Below, piece by piece: positions 26,374 through 36,299 of a stretch of DNA of 64,000 nucleotides (position 1 is the first letter of the stretch; every line of letters begins with the position of its first letter). The DNA is from Ruegeria sp. Ofav3-42 (GTDB lineage Bacteria; Pseudomonadota; Alphaproteobacteria; Rhodobacterales; Rhodobacteraceae), in the NCBI RefSeq assembly GCF_022347725.1, contig NZ_JAKRGB010000004.1, forward strand, positions 186,001 to 250,000, written 5' to 3'. A program made the translations under genes and the position numbers. The notes beneath the pieces were generated by a model. That model was not told where the DNA came from and did no database searches. It was given only the letters and a program-made list of their open reading frames with translations.

Positions 26374-26670
26374 TCAGGTTTTGTCAGCCGCAACGCGAAT
26401 GGGTTCGAACTTCGCAACGACGGGCGTACCACCCCCGGGACCTTTAGGCTTTTCCGCCAAACTCATGATTGCATAGGCGAACTGAACCCCGGCAAACACG
26501 ATGCCGTTCATGAACCAGATCATGGCCAGCGCAATCAGGCCAACGTCAGAGCCAAAGATCAGACCGCGCAGATTGGCGACGTTCAACGCCAGCAGCACCC
26601 CAACAAATATAGCCGAGATGACAAATCCCCACGCAACCTGAGTGATGTATAGGCGGATCAGTTTGGGCAT
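26374..26670 (-). CDS. Small two-helix membrane protein
   Basis: 98 residues with two hydrophobic segments (about 11-31 and 42-66) and a Gly/Pro/Lys-rich tail. I recognise it as the kind of small conserved inner-membrane protein common in Rhodobacteraceae, but no function can be given. It is divergent from the LuxR-type regulator gene. Confidence 0.75.
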   Translation of the reverse strand: MPKLIRLYITQVAWGFVISAIFVGVLLALNVANLRGLIFGSDVGLIALAMIWFMNGIVFAGVQFAYAIMSLAEKPKGPGGGTPVVAKFEPIRVAADKT

Positions 26671-26763
26671 GCCAAAGCTCCTTGTCTGACACCATCATGA
26701 TAGCGCATGGTCGGTCTGAGTAAACCGCAGCCGATGGGGTGCGACACTATTTTCGGAGTTTCA

Positions 26764-27543
26764 ATGAACGCCCTCAGCCTGTTCACGCTTGATCTGCTGG
26801 AAGAGCTCTCTCTGCGCCATGTTGATCAGGAGCGTTGGGAATTCACGTTGGACCGGCTGGCAGAAATTGGGTTCAACGCCCTGAACATGCTTTGCTTTAC
26901 GCCCGAGACCGGCGCAATCCATTGGGTGCGCAGCTCTATGTCCAAAGGTTGGCTGAATCGCTATGACGCCGAAGGGTACGCAGAAGCGGACCCCATGTTG
27001 GCGCAGGTTCAGAACGGAAAAGACAGTCTGTACGTGCAGGCTGCAAGTTTGAATCCGGCGGATGGTCACTCGAACAAAGCGCTTGGCCTGAACCACGACT
27101 TGCAAAAGGCCGGTTATATTCACCTTTACTCATTGGTCGTGCCCTGCCCCGACAATGAGGCCAAGCTGGTGGTTTTGTCTTCAGACCGACCAGAGGCTCA
27201 GCACATGATGACGGATCAGCAACGAGAAATGCGTGTTCTGGCTACCGTTCTGGCCACCAACCTTGGGTCGGATATCCCAAGTAATCATGGCCGCGTCTAC
27301 GACATCGCCAGCATCGCGCCAATCACACCGGACCTTTCGCCGCGCGAATTGCAGGTCATGAACTTGCTAGCGCTCGGACATCGCAATGAAAGGATTGCCG
27401 AACTGTTGGGCTTGTCCGAAATCACCGTGCGCACTCACCTGAAAAACGCGCGCGACAAGTTGCGGGCTCCGACCCGCGAATCGGCGCTGGTCCGTGCAAT
27501 GCAACTTGGGCTGATCGACCCTCAGGGCTATCGGAATCGATAG
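26764..27543 (+). CDS. LuxR-family regulator with autoinducer-binding-like domain
   Basis: 259 residues. The N-terminal about 170 residues resemble the acyl-homoserine-lactone-binding domain (WVRSSMSKGWLNRYDAEGYAEADPM), and the C-terminus is a LuxR HTH (LSPRELQVMNLLALG, NERIAELLGLSEITVRTHLKNARDKL). CGGAG before ATG 26764 marks the start. There is no luxI-type synthase in the window, so it may be a LuxR solo. Its ligand is unknown. Confidence 0.9.
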   Translation: MNALSLFTLDLLEELSLRHVDQERWEFTLDRLAEIGFNALNMLCFTPETGAIHWVRSSMSKGWLNRYDAEGYAEADPMLAQVQNGKDSLYVQAASLNPADGHSNKALGLNHDLQKAGYIHLYSLVVPCPDNEAKLVVLSSDRPEAQHMMTDQQREMRVLATVLATNLGSDIPSNHGRVYDIASIAPITPDLSPRELQVMNLLALGHRNERIAELLGLSEITVRTHLKNARDKLRAPTRESALVRAMQLGLIDPQGYRNR

Positions 27544-27614
27544 CTGGTACGCCGACGGCGTTCCGCTAAAGTATTGGTGTCTTGGGATAAAACTGTGAGT
27601 GGTGGAGGCCGAAG

Positions 27615-27638
27615 ACTTGTTTAAACAAGTGTTTTTTT
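27615..27638 (+). terminator. Terminator after the LuxR-type gene
   Basis: A perfect 16-base palindrome ACTTGTTTAAACAAGT (27615-27630) is followed by G and seven T. It lies about 70 bases after the stop. Confidence 0.8.
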
Positions 27639-27644
27639 AAGTTC

Positions 27645-27679
27645 AGGCGCAGCTAAACTCGTGGCTGCGCCTTATTCTT
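27645..27679. terminator. Second hairpin, probably ending the nusB-rib operon
   Basis: AGGCGCAGC (27645-27653) pairs with GCTGCGCCT (27664-27672) around a 10-base loop. On the minus strand it is followed by TGAAC and the A/T-rich tract of the previous hairpin, so it may serve nusB from the other side. It may work in both directions. Confidence 0.6.
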
Positions 27680-27697
27680 TTCATTGGATAATTTGGC

Positions 27698-28180
27698 TCA
27701 GAACGCCTCGGGCTGAGCTTCGCGCGCCATGTGATCCAACACGGCGTTGACGAATTTCGGCTCTTTACCTTCCGGGAAAAACGCACGTGCCACATCTACG
27801 AATTCAGTGATGACCACCTTTGGCGGTGTATCACTTTGCGTCAGTTCGGCGCCCGCCGCTCGGAAAGTGGCCCGCAAGGTGGGATCGATGCGTGCGATCG
27901 GCCATTTTGCGACCAGAGCCCGGTCTGTCATCTGATCGATTGGCGCCTGATAGTTCACGGCGTTTTCGACCAGCTTGCGGAAGACCGAGATATCGCCATC
28001 CAGCATTTCTTCGCCTTCGTAGACTGCGCCAAACCGATGATCCAGAAACTCGTTCACGACCTGTTCGGTCGTCTGTCCCGATTGCTCCATCTGGAACAGC
28101 GCCTGCACGGCATACAGCCGGGCGGCGGATTTCATCAGGCGTTTCTGGTTGGCCGGTTTCGGCGCGTCTGTCTGGGTCAT
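27698..28180 (-). CDS. nusB: Transcription antitermination factor NusB
   Basis: 160 residues, all-helical NusB fold: RLYAVQALFQMEQSG, DRALVAKWPIARIDPTLRATFRAAGAEL and VVITEFVDVARAFFPEGKEPKFVNAVLD are typical. It binds boxA RNA with NusE during rRNA transcription. ATG 28180 overlaps the ribH stop (ATGA), the usual ribH-nusB coupling in alphaproteobacteria. Confidence 0.95.
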   Translation of the reverse strand: MTQTDAPKPANQKRLMKSAARLYAVQALFQMEQSGQTTEQVVNEFLDHRFGAVYEGEEMLDGDISVFRKLVENAVNYQAPIDQMTDRALVAKWPIARIDPTLRATFRAAGAELTQSDTPPKVVITEFVDVARAFFPEGKEPKFVNAVLDHMAREAQPEAF

Positions 28181-28728
28181 GCTGTCGAGGGTCCGTTGCT
28201 GTCGCCCGCCACAAGGATGGACTCGGACGGCGGCTTGAAGCCCACGCCCTTTTTGGAAGAGCCCCACTTACGGCTGAGCGCGATCAGATGCAAGGCCGCA
28301 GCGGCCGCCCCCCCGCCTTTATTCATCTTTTCCGGATTTGCGCGGACTTCTGCCTGATCGTCATTCTCGACCGTCAGAATGCCGTTGCCGATACACAGCC
28401 CCTGCAACCCCATCAACTGAATGGCACGGCTCGAGTCATTACACACGGTTTCGTAATGCGTGGTCTCACCGCGGATAACGCAACCCAGCGCGACGTAACC
28501 GTCATAGTTGCACTGACGATCTGCCATCGCGATCGCAGTTGGGATTTCCAGCGCGCCGGGTACTTCAACCACGTCGCAATTACCGCCAGCCCCTTCGATC
28601 TCCGCCTTCGCCCCGTCAACCAGATTGTCCGCAATGGCGCGATAGAACGGCGCCACAACAATCAGCAGTTTCACTGGTTTGTCAAATGTCGGCGTCGGCA
28701 GTACGCCGTGTTTGTCTTGTTCAGCCAC
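28177..28728 (-). CDS. ribH: 6,7-dimethyl-8-ribityllumazine synthase
   Basis: Condenses the RibB product with the pyrimidine precursor. 183 residues with family motifs VPGALEIPTAI, ALGCVIRGETTHYETVCNDSS (with the catalytic His) and GNGILTVENDDQA. The C-terminal about 25 residues extend past the usual end. It lies two bases after ribB and overlaps nusB. Confidence 0.96.
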   Translation of the reverse strand: MAEQDKHGVLPTPTFDKPVKLLIVVAPFYRAIADNLVDGAKAEIEGAGGNCDVVEVPGALEIPTAIAMADRQCNYDGYVALGCVIRGETTHYETVCNDSSRAIQLMGLQGLCIGNGILTVENDDQAEVRANPEKMNKGGGAAAAALHLIALSRKWGSSKKGVGFKPPSESILVAGDSNGPSTA

Positions 28729-28730
28729 GA

Positions 28731-29852
28731 TCAGTCATCCTTGAGAATGGAACGAGTTCCGACGATGGACAGACCAAACGCGTCGAGACCCAGATATTTT
28801 GTTTCCGGTGTATCCGTCAGCAACACCAGTTCCTGAATGCCCATCTTGGACAGAATCTGCGCACCCAGACCGGTTTGCTTGATGGTCCGCGGGCCTTCGT
28901 CATCGGCGGCATACAGCGAGTTACGCGGCTGGCGGAACAGGCAAACAACGCCGCGGCCTTCGGCGGCGATCTTTTCCATCGCGCGCGGCAATTCCTGCGG
29001 GGACTTAGGTCCAAGGCCCAGAATGTCCGGGGCTTCATGCAGCGCGTGGGTCCGGGTCAGAACCGGCTCGGGCGTGGAAATGTCGCCCTTGACCATGACA
29101 ACATGTTCGATGCCGTGCGTCTGATCAGTGAACAACCGCATCTCCCATTCGCCGCCATATTCTGAGGTGACCTTCTCACGCGAAGTTTCAACTACCAGGT
29201 TGTCGTTGCGCGAACGATACGTAATCAGATCACTGATCGTACCGATCTTCATGTCGTGCTCTTTAGCGAACGCAACCAGGTCCGGCAAACGCGCCATGGT
29301 GCCGTCGGGTTTCATGATCTCGCAAATCACGCCCGAAGGATTCAGCCCTGCAAGGCGCGAGATATCCACGGCCGCTTCGGTATGACCGGCGCGCACCAGC
29401 ACCCCGCCCCGCTTGGCCCGCAAGGGGAAGATATGGCCCGGTGTGGCGATATGGGCCATCGTGTTCTGCTCGTTGATTGCCGTCGCCACGGTCAAGGCAC
29501 GGTCAGCTGCGGAAATTCCGGTCGACACACCCTCACGCGCTTCGATGGACACGGTGAAAGCCGTTTCGTGACGGGATGAGTTGTTCACCGCCATCATTGG
29601 CAGACCAAGAGAGTCAACGCGCTCAGCCGTCATCGGCAGACAAATCAAGCCACGCCCATGAGTGGCCATAAAGTTGATTGCCTCGGCATCTGCGAATTCG
29701 GCGGCGATGACCAGATCACCCTCGTTTTCGCGATCTTCGTGATCGACCAGAATGTACATCCGGCCCTTGCGCGCCTCTTCGATGATGTCTTCGATCGGGC
29801 TGATCGCGTCGCGCAGCTGGGCCTCGACCGGACCGGGGGTTTCAAAGCTCAT
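28731..29852 (-). CDS. ribB: 3,4-dihydroxy-2-butanone-4-phosphate synthase with degenerate GTP cyclohydrolase II-like domain
   Basis: 373 residues. The N-terminal RibB domain (about 20-225) is intact: [27 protein letters not shown] and [13 protein letters not shown]. The C-terminal about 150 residues keep the RibA fold pattern ([27 protein letters not shown]) but lack the Cys zinc ligands of GTP cyclohydrolase II, so this half is probably not a cyclohydrolase. A separate ribA is expected elsewhere. ATG 29852 is chosen; the frame is open to 29909. Confidence 0.93.
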   Translation of the reverse strand: MSFETPGPVEAQLRDAISPIEDIIEEARKGRMYILVDHEDRENEGDLVIAAEFADAEAINFMATHGRGLICLPMTAERVDSLGLPMMAVNNSSRHETAFTVSIEAREGVSTGISAADRALTVATAINEQNTMAHIATPGHIFPLRAKRGGVLVRAGHTEAAVDISRLAGLNPSGVICEIMKPDGTMARLPDLVAFAKEHDMKIGTISDLITYRSRNDNLVVETSREKVTSEYGGEWEMRLFTDQTHGIEHVVMVKGDISTPEPVLTRTHALHEAPDILGLGPKSPQELPRAMEKIAAEGRGVVCLFRQPRNSLYAADDEGPRTIKQTGLGAQILSKMGIQELVLLTDTPETKYLGLDAFGLSIVGTRSILKDD

Positions 29853-29964
29853 GGGGCAGCCTTTCACAAGAGCATGTTTGAACGGCTGGATAGACCACCA
29901 AGCGCTCAAAGACCAGAGCGCTTGCGGCTACACATCGCTGAAACGCGGCGTCTGTTCCGCTGGT

Positions 29965-30552
29965 TCAGCCCATTTCGGCCAAACGGGCGACGTACCGTGC
30001 CAGCGTGTCAATCTCGAGGTTTATCCGGTCGCCAACGGCGACATCGCCCCAGGTGGTCACTTCTTTTGTGTGAGGGATGAAATTGATGCCGAAATCGCAG
30101 CCATCCACATCGTTGACCGTCAGCGAGGTGCCGTTCAGGGCAACGGATCCCTTTGGTGCGATGAAACGAGCTAGATCTTTGGGTGCGCGCAGGGTCACGC
30201 GGGTGCTGTCCCCCTCATCCTGAACGGCAACCACATCGGCCACACCGTCAACGTGGCCCGACACGATATGGCCGCCCAGTTCGTCCCCAACCTTGAGGGC
30301 CCGTTCAAGGTTCACACGCTTGCCCAGCTTCCAATTGTCGAGATTGGTTTTTGACACCGTCTCAGCGCTGATCTGAACGTCGTACCAATCATCGCCAAGG
30401 GCGATCACGGTCAGACAGACGCCATCACTTGCAATGGACGCGCCAATATCGATGCCCGCTGTATCGTAGCCCGTTTTAATCCGCGCACGCAGATCCCCCT
30501 GCTGATCCAACTCGGTGACAGTGCCGATATCGGTGACGATCCCTGTGAACAT
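29965..30552 (-). CDS. ribE: Riboflavin synthase alpha chain
   Basis: Dismutates two lumazines into riboflavin. The 195-residue protein starts MFTGIVTDIG and contains two barrel repeats, including DGVCLTV, GGHIVSGHVDG and the second-repeat LNGTSLTVNDV and IPHT. It precedes ribB by about 110 bases. No FMN riboswitch is visible upstream (30553-30692), which also holds the divergent start of kpsS. Confidence 0.96.
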   Translation of the reverse strand: MFTGIVTDIGTVTELDQQGDLRARIKTGYDTAGIDIGASIASDGVCLTVIALGDDWYDVQISAETVSKTNLDNWKLGKRVNLERALKVGDELGGHIVSGHVDGVADVVAVQDEGDSTRVTLRAPKDLARFIAPKGSVALNGTSLTVNDVDGCDFGINFIPHTKEVTTWGDVAVGDRINLEIDTLARYVARLAEMG

Positions 30553-30692
30553 TGTGTTTACCCTTAGCTTTTAACCTGTGCCCAATTGTCCACGCCGAGG
30601 TAAGCCTAAGCAGCGCTGCGGGCAAGCCCCGCCTTGCTGAGATTGATGAAAACAGGCATAAATTCGGCACCAAACACTAAAGAGCAGCACGG

Positions 30693-31991
30693 ATGCTACC
30701 ACTCACCACGCGCTCGCAAGGCCGGGTGTTCCTGTTTTTACAGGGTCCGCATGGTCCATTTTTCAGTGCATTGGCACGCGCACTCCGCGCCGCCGGTTCC
30801 GATGTGCTGCGCGTGGGCTTCAATGCAGGCGATCAGGCATTCTGGTTTGACCGCGAAAGCTATATCCCATTTCTCGATCATCCTGATCAGTGGCCCGCAA
30901 AGCTGCATGTGCTGATCCAATCTCGTGGCGTTACCGATATCGTGTTGTACGGCGACACGCGGCCAGTACATGCGCACGCGGTCGAAGTTGCGCGGACTAT
31001 GGGTATAACGATCCACGTATTCGAAGAAGGATATCTGCGTCCCTGGTGGGTCACATACGAACGCACCGGGTCGAACGGAAACTCACGCTTGATGTCGCTG
31101 GACGTCGAGCAAATGCAGCTCGCATTGGACCAGTTCGATACTCAGGTTCCGCCGCCACCGTCTCATTGGGGCGATATGCGGCAGCACATCTTTTACGGCG
31201 CGCTCTACCACTGGTTCGTTTTGTTCGTGAATCGACGCTACCGCAACTTCAAACCCCATCGGGAACTACCTGTTTCAAAAGAGTTCCGCCTTTATTTTAA
31301 ACGGTTGGCACTCATGCCGTTTCACAGAATTCGACGCCGTTGGGCCACGGCGCGCGTTCGGCAAAGTGGAGCACCCTACCACCTTGCTCTGCTACAGCTG
31401 GGGCATGACAGTTCCGTGCAGTCTCATTCGGACTATTCCTGCATGTCAGACTTTCTGGAGCATGTGATTGCCGGGTTTGCTAAGGGCGCACCGACGCACC
31501 ATCAACTTGTGCTCAAGGAGCATCCGCTTGAAAACCACCGTGAGCCTTTGCGACGCAGGGCTCGTCAGATTGCCCGCGCGCTTGGGGTAGCAGATCGTGT
31601 GCATTATGTCCCCGGAGGCAAGCTGGCCCGACTACTAGACGATGCGAACTCGGCCGTCACAATCAATTCCACCGCAGGCCAGCAAGTGTTGTGGCGGGGT
31701 ATCCCGTTGCGCATTTTCGGGCGGTCCGTCTATGACAAACCCGAATTTGTTTCACGGCAGGCTATCACCGAGTTCTTTGCGACCCCCGCAGCACCGGACC
31801 ACAAGGCCTACAGAGCCTATCGGCAGTTTCTGTTGAATACCAGCCAGTTACCGGGCGGCTTTTATTCACTCCGCGGTCGTCGCCAATTGCTGCGCCGCGC
31901 GGTTGACATGATGTTACGCCCCCAGGACCCATACCAGTCCGTTCTTTCCGACAAAGAGGCACCAACGCCACAGTTGAAACTCGTCAAGTAG
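30693..31991 (+). CDS. kpsS: KpsS-like capsule polysaccharide biosynthesis protein (Kdo transferase type)
   Basis: 432 residues, cytoplasmic or membrane-associated. It has the KpsS/LipB features GRVFLFLQGPHGPFF, HVFEEGYLRPWWVTYE and, in the second half, HQLVLKEHPLENH and TINSTAGQQVLWRGIPLRIFG. In characterised systems KpsS and KpsC build the beta-Kdo linker on a lipid anchor for group 2-type capsules. It is the first gene of a kpsS, export lipoprotein, kpsC cassette set between ribE and ribD. Confidence 0.9.
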   Translation: MLPLTTRSQGRVFLFLQGPHGPFFSALARALRAAGSDVLRVGFNAGDQAFWFDRESYIPFLDHPDQWPAKLHVLIQSRGVTDIVLYGDTRPVHAHAVEVARTMGITIHVFEEGYLRPWWVTYERTGSNGNSRLMSLDVEQMQLALDQFDTQVPPPPSHWGDMRQHIFYGALYHWFVLFVNRRYRNFKPHRELPVSKEFRLYFKRLALMPFHRIRRRWATARVRQSGAPYHLALLQLGHDSSVQSHSDYSCMSDFLEHVIAGFAKGAPTHHQLVLKEHPLENHREPLRRRARQIARALGVADRVHYVPGGKLARLLDDANSAVTINSTAGQQVLWRGIPLRIFGRSVYDKPEFVSRQAITEFFATPAAPDHKAYRAYRQFLLNTSQLPGGFYSLRGRRQLLRRAVDMMLRPQDPYQSVLSDKEAPTPQLKLVK

Positions 31992-32071
31992 AACGCGTCG
32001 CTTGGTGCTGGATGTTAAAGCGCAACCAAGCTAACTTGTCGCAAACAAAAGACGACTGAGGATTAACGGCA

Positions 32072-33205
32072 GTGAATTGCTTTCCATTTCGCTGGGTGCG
32101 AGGGGCTTCTCTTGTGGCCGTGTTCGGCCTGCTGGCCGCGTGTCAGCTTCCCAAATCCGGCCCCAACAAGAACGAGATTCTGGCGGGTGCCGTGGAAAAC
32201 GGCGGCAACGCCTTTGTCGTCGAAGTGGATGATCGCGTCACACGTGCCACGTCTGCGATTCCGCAATTCGGATTCTCGTCCACATTCACCAGCGCTCAGA
32301 ACCTGACGGCGGACACCGTTCGCCCCGGCGATGTTTTGGGATTAACGATCTGGGAGAATGTCGACGATGGACTGCTGTCGGGCGAAGTGGGCTCTTCTAC
32401 ATCGTTGAACGAAGTCCAGGTGGATAGCGCAGGTTTCATCTTTGTGCCCTATGCCGGGCGCGTGCGCGCCGCGGGAAATACGCCAGAGCAACTGCGCCAG
32501 GTCATCACCGACAAGCTGCGGGATCAAACCCCCGATCCTCAGGTCGAAGTGCGCCGGGTTGCGGGCGATGGCTCGACCGTGTCGCTGACCGGCACAATTG
32601 GCGCGCCGGGAATCTATCCGATCGAACGCCCCACGCGCACCCTGTCGGGGATGCTGTCGCAAGCAGGTGGCGTCTCGGTCGGTTCGGATATCGCAATCGT
32701 CACTTTGATGCGCGGCAATGAAAAGGGCACTGTCTGGTACGAAGACCTGTTCAGCAATCCCAAGCTGGATGTCGCCCTGCGCGGCGGTGACCGGATTCTG
32801 GTAGAAGCCGACAGCCGGTCCTACATCGCCCTTGGCGCAACAGGCGGCCAATCGCGCGTTGCTTTTGACAGCCAAGACCTTTCGGCGCTAGAGGCGTTGG
32901 CTCAGGTCGGCGGGTTGCTGTCGTTGTCCTCGGACCCAACCGGGATTTTTGTATTGCGTAAGGAACGTCAGGATATCGCCCGCACAGTCATGGGCCGCCA
33001 GGACCTGCAAGGCGACCAGCGCATGATCTATCTGCTGAACCTGACCGCGCCAAACGGCCTGTTTATCGCCCGGGACTTCGTGATCCGCGACGACGACACG
33101 ATTTACGTGACAGAAGCCCCTTATGCCCAGTGGACCAAATCCATTTCTCTGATCGCTGGCGGGCTGACACCGCTTGCAAACGTCGCCACACTGACGGGCA
33201 ACTGA
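32072..33205 (+). CDS. Polysaccharide export outer-membrane lipoprotein (Wza/KpsD-like)
   Basis: 377 residues from GTG 32072. The lipoprotein signal ends LLAAC (Cys about 24). A poly-export domain follows (VRPGDVLGLTIWENV, VDSAGFIFVPYAGRVRAAG) and then SLBB-type repeats (VSLTGTIGAPGIYPIE; a second round near 240-300). It probably forms the outer-membrane exit for the capsule. Its stop overlaps the kpsC start by one base. Confidence 0.92.
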   Translation: MNCFPFRWVRGASLVAVFGLLAACQLPKSGPNKNEILAGAVENGGNAFVVEVDDRVTRATSAIPQFGFSSTFTSAQNLTADTVRPGDVLGLTIWENVDDGLLSGEVGSSTSLNEVQVDSAGFIFVPYAGRVRAAGNTPEQLRQVITDKLRDQTPDPQVEVRRVAGDGSTVSLTGTIGAPGIYPIERPTRTLSGMLSQAGGVSVGSDIAIVTLMRGNEKGTVWYEDLFSNPKLDVALRGGDRILVEADSRSYIALGATGGQSRVAFDSQDLSALEALAQVGGLLSLSSDPTGIFVLRKERQDIARTVMGRQDLQGDQRMIYLLNLTAPNGLFIARDFVIRDDDTIYVTEAPYAQWTKSISLIAGGLTPLANVATLTGN

Positions 33206-35202
33206 TGTCTCTGGAAACAACAGCCGGGTCCGAGCGTACCCGGCTGCTTGTCTTTAACGGTGGCTTCCTGACATCCCGCCGAATTCACCGCATTCTGACT
33301 CTTGCCGGCTATGATGTTCGTCTGGGCTTGCCCAAAGAAAACGACGTCATCGGGGTCTGGGGCAACAGCCCAACCGCCCATCGCGGCCTGAGCGTGGCTG
33401 CCCGAAAAGACTCCCCGGTGTTGCGCGTCGAAGACGCCTTTCTGCGATCTTTGCATCCGGGCCGCAGCGGAGAACCTCCTTTGGGCTTGCTGCTTGACCG
33501 GTCCGGAATGCATTTCGACCCGGCTCAAGCGTCTGATCTGGAAACTCTGCTGGCCACCCACCCGCTGGACGATACTGCCCTGCTGAACCGCGCGCGCGGC
33601 GGGATCGAGCGGATGCGCGATCTGCATCTCAGCAAATACTCCGCTTTCGATCTGTCCGTTCAGCCACCGGACCCCGGATACGTGCTGGTCGTGGATCAGG
33701 CACGCGACGATGCAGCCGTCACCGCAAGCGGGGGCGATCAGGCCCGATTTCGGGAAATGCTGGTCATGGCTCAAGAGGAAAACCCCGGCGCCAGAATTCT
33801 GATCAAGACACACCCCGATACCATTGCCGGGCATCGGGCCGGGTATTTCTCGGAGGCTGAGGAAACGGACCGAGTGTCCCTTATCAACACCCCCACCAGC
33901 CCCTGGTCGTTGCTGGAAGGTGCTGTTGGTGTCTACACCCTGTCTTCGCAGATGGGCTTCGAAGCGATTTTGGCAGGGCATAAGCCGCGCGTATTTGGTC
34001 AACCTTTCTATGCGGGTTGGGGGCTGACACAGGATGAACTCCACCTGCCGCGCCGTCAGCGCAATCTGACGCGGGCACAGTTGTTTGCCGCGGCGATGAT
34101 CCTCTACCCAACCTGGTACGACCCATACCGGGACCAATTGTGCGAGCTGGAAACCGTTCTAGACACGTTGGAAGCCCGTACGCGCGCGTGGCGGCAGGAT
34201 CACAAGGGGTGGACTGCTTCAGGCATGCGCCTGTGGAAGCGGAAACACCTGCAACAGATGTTTGGGCGCGAGAAGAAAATCAGGTTTACCGAGGGTGTCC
34301 CCGAGCATTCGGACCGGCCGCACATGGTCTGGGCCAGTCAGGCCCGCGGCGCGGTAAACGCGGTCAGGGTCGAGGATGGCTTCCTACGCTCACGCGGATT
34401 GGGTGCGGAACTGGTGCCGCCTCTTTCATTGGCAACCGACGATCAGGGCATCTATTACGACCCAACACAACCGAGTCAGTTGGAAGAGTTGATAGCCGCC
34501 CGTGAGATTCTGAGACCTGATCAGGAAATGCGCGCCGAAAAGCTGGTCGCACAAATCGTGTCCGCGCAGATCAGCAAGTACAATACCGGCGGTGCCGCGC
34601 CTGATTTGCCCGATGGGCACCGGATACTTGTCCCTGGTCAGGTCGAAGACGATGCCTCGATCATGCTCGGTACAGGCAATGTGCGCACCAATACAGAACT
34701 GTTGCGAGCGGTGCGCGAAGCAAACCCGAATGCCATTTTGATCTACAAGCCACATCCAGACGTCGAGGCCCGCTTGCGCGATGGGGCCATCGACGCGCAA
34801 GGTCTGGCTGACGTCATCGCCAGTGAATGTGATCCAGCGGCCTTGTTGCCGCAGGTGCAAGAGGTGTGGACCATGACCTCGCTGCTGGGGTTCGAGGCTT
34901 TGATGCGAGGTGTCCGCGTAACGACGCTTGGGGCTCCGTTTTATGCGGGCTGGGGCCTGACAACCGATCTTGGAATCGTTCCTGCCCGTCGGGGTGCGCG
35001 GCCTTCCCTCTGTGGATTGGTCCACGCCGCGCTGATTGACTATCCCCGGTATTTTGATCCGGTCACAGGTGACCTCTGCCCGGTCGAAATTGCCGTGGAG
35101 CGGCTGTCAAAGGGCGGCATGCCCAAGGGCGGCCCTGTCGTTCGGATACTCTCGAAACTTCAGGGCGCGTTTGCGACCCACGCGCACCTTTGGCGTCGTT
35201 AA
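33205..35202 (+). CDS. kpsC: KpsC, dual-domain capsule Kdo transferase
   Basis: 665 residues made of two related glycosyltransferase halves. The repeats are visible: VEDAFLRS and VEDGFLRSRGLG, KTHPD and KPHPD, and GFEAILAG...PFYAGWGLT matched by GFEALMRG...PFYAGWGLT. In the family the two halves add beta-Kdo residues with different linkages. The ATG at 33205 overlaps the previous stop (TGATG). It ends 4 bases into the convergent ribD gene. Confidence 0.93.
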   Translation: MSLETTAGSERTRLLVFNGGFLTSRRIHRILTLAGYDVRLGLPKENDVIGVWGNSPTAHRGLSVAARKDSPVLRVEDAFLRSLHPGRSGEPPLGLLLDRSGMHFDPAQASDLETLLATHPLDDTALLNRARGGIERMRDLHLSKYSAFDLSVQPPDPGYVLVVDQARDDAAVTASGGDQARFREMLVMAQEENPGARILIKTHPDTIAGHRAGYFSEAEETDRVSLINTPTSPWSLLEGAVGVYTLSSQMGFEAILAGHKPRVFGQPFYAGWGLTQDELHLPRRQRNLTRAQLFAAAMILYPTWYDPYRDQLCELETVLDTLEARTRAWRQDHKGWTASGMRLWKRKHLQQMFGREKKIRFTEGVPEHSDRPHMVWASQARGAVNAVRVEDGFLRSRGLGAELVPPLSLATDDQGIYYDPTQPSQLEELIAAREILRPDQEMRAEKLVAQIVSAQISKYNTGGAAPDLPDGHRILVPGQVEDDASIMLGTGNVRTNTELLRAVREANPNAILIYKPHPDVEARLRDGAIDAQGLADVIASECDPAALLPQVQEVWTMTSLLGFEALMRGVRVTTLGAPFYAGWGLTTDLGIVPARRGARPSLCGLVHAALIDYPRYFDPVTGDLCPVEIAVERLSKGGMPKGGPVVRILSKLQGAFATHAHLWRR

Positions 35203-36299
35203 CGCAGTGCCCGCGCCCAGCGATGCATCACGTCCGGCCCTATGACATGAGTCTCGATCAGTTTGAAACGGGGCGCGGCGTCCAGCCTGTCCAACCCAAG
35301 TGCGCCAACGGCTGACAGTCCCTCGGCACCGATGGTCAGCCCGGCGGTGAACCCCACCAGCTCATCCACAAGGTCGGCGGCCAGCAGAGACGCAGCCAGG
35401 GCCGCACCGCCCTCGCAGAACACGCGCGTCAGCCCCGCCTGCCCCAGCTGTTGCAACAGGTCCACCGCGTCAATCTGGTGATCACTCAGCGCGCAGGGCA
35501 CCAATTGCGCGCCCAGCCCTTCCCAAGCGCGCGCACGCTCGGCGTCCGGAGATGGGCCATGGCACAGCCAAACCGGAACCTCGGAAGCAGTGCGCGCTAG
35601 TTGTCCCATCAAGGGGATGTCCATATGCCGCGAAACCACAACCCGAACCGGTTGAGCATCGACCCCAAGATCGCGAACCGTCAAAGACGGGTCATCGGCG
35701 CGGGCGGTACCTGCCCCGACCATAACAGCGTCGTGACGAGCACGCATCGCGTGAACGGCGCGTCGAGCCTTAGGGCCGGTGATCCACTGACTGTGGCCGC
35801 TGGCGGTGGCAATCCGCCCGTCAAAGCTGCTGGCGAGCTTCAGCGTGACAAATGGCCGGCCTTGCTCGGTCTTCAGGAAGAAACCCGCGTGATCACGCGC
35901 TGCTTGCTCGGCCAGAACGCCGGTGGTTACCTCGATCCCAGCCTCGCGCAACATGGCAAAGCCCTGACCGGCCACACGTGGATCGCTGTCTTCGATCGCG
36001 GAAACGACCCGCGATACGCCGGCATTGATCAGCGCCTCAGCGCAAGGTGGCGTTTTTCCATAATGAGAACAGGGTTCTAACGAGACATAGGCCGTTGCCC
36101 CGCGCGTTGCCTCTCCGGCCTGCGCCAATGCCACAGGTTCGGCATGAGGCCGACCACCCGGTTGGGTCCAGCCACGCCCGACAATGCGCCCGTCGCGCAC
36201 GATCACGCAGCCAACGGCCGGGTTTGGCCAGCACGTCCCTTGCCCGCGTCGACCCAAGGACAGGGCCAACGCCATGTATCGCTTATCTGTTTCGCTCAC
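35199..36299 (-). CDS. ribD: Bifunctional riboflavin biosynthesis protein RibD
   Basis: 366 residues. The N-terminal deaminase domain has the zinc site HAEPVAL and [11 protein letters not shown]; the C-terminal reductase domain has [29 protein letters not shown] and [14 protein letters not shown]. It does the second and third steps of the pathway. Its start overlaps the nrdR stop (ATGA), and its 3' end overlaps kpsC by 4 bases. Confidence 0.96.
   Translation of the reverse strand: MSETDKRYMALALSLGRRGQGTCWPNPAVGCVIVRDGRIVGRGWTQPGGRPHAEPVALAQAGEATRGATAYVSLEPCSHYGKTPPCAEALINAGVSRVVSAIEDSDPRVAGQGFAMLREAGIEVTTGVLAEQAARDHAGFFLKTEQGRPFVTLKLASSFDGRIATASGHSQWITGPKARRAVHAMRARHDAVMVGAGTARADDPSLTVRDLGVDAQPVRVVVSRHMDIPLMGQLARTASEVPVWLCHGPSPDAERARAWEGLGAQLVPCALSDHQIDAVDLLQQLGQAGLTRVFCEGGAALAASLLAADLVDELVGFTAGLTIGAEGLSAVGALGLDRLDAAPRFKLIETHVIGPDVMHRWARALR

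Noticed and set aside
30553..30692. Possible FMN riboswitch upstream of ribE
   Set aside because: None of the conserved RFN segments is present, and the gap is too short to hold both a riboswitch and the kpsS promoter.
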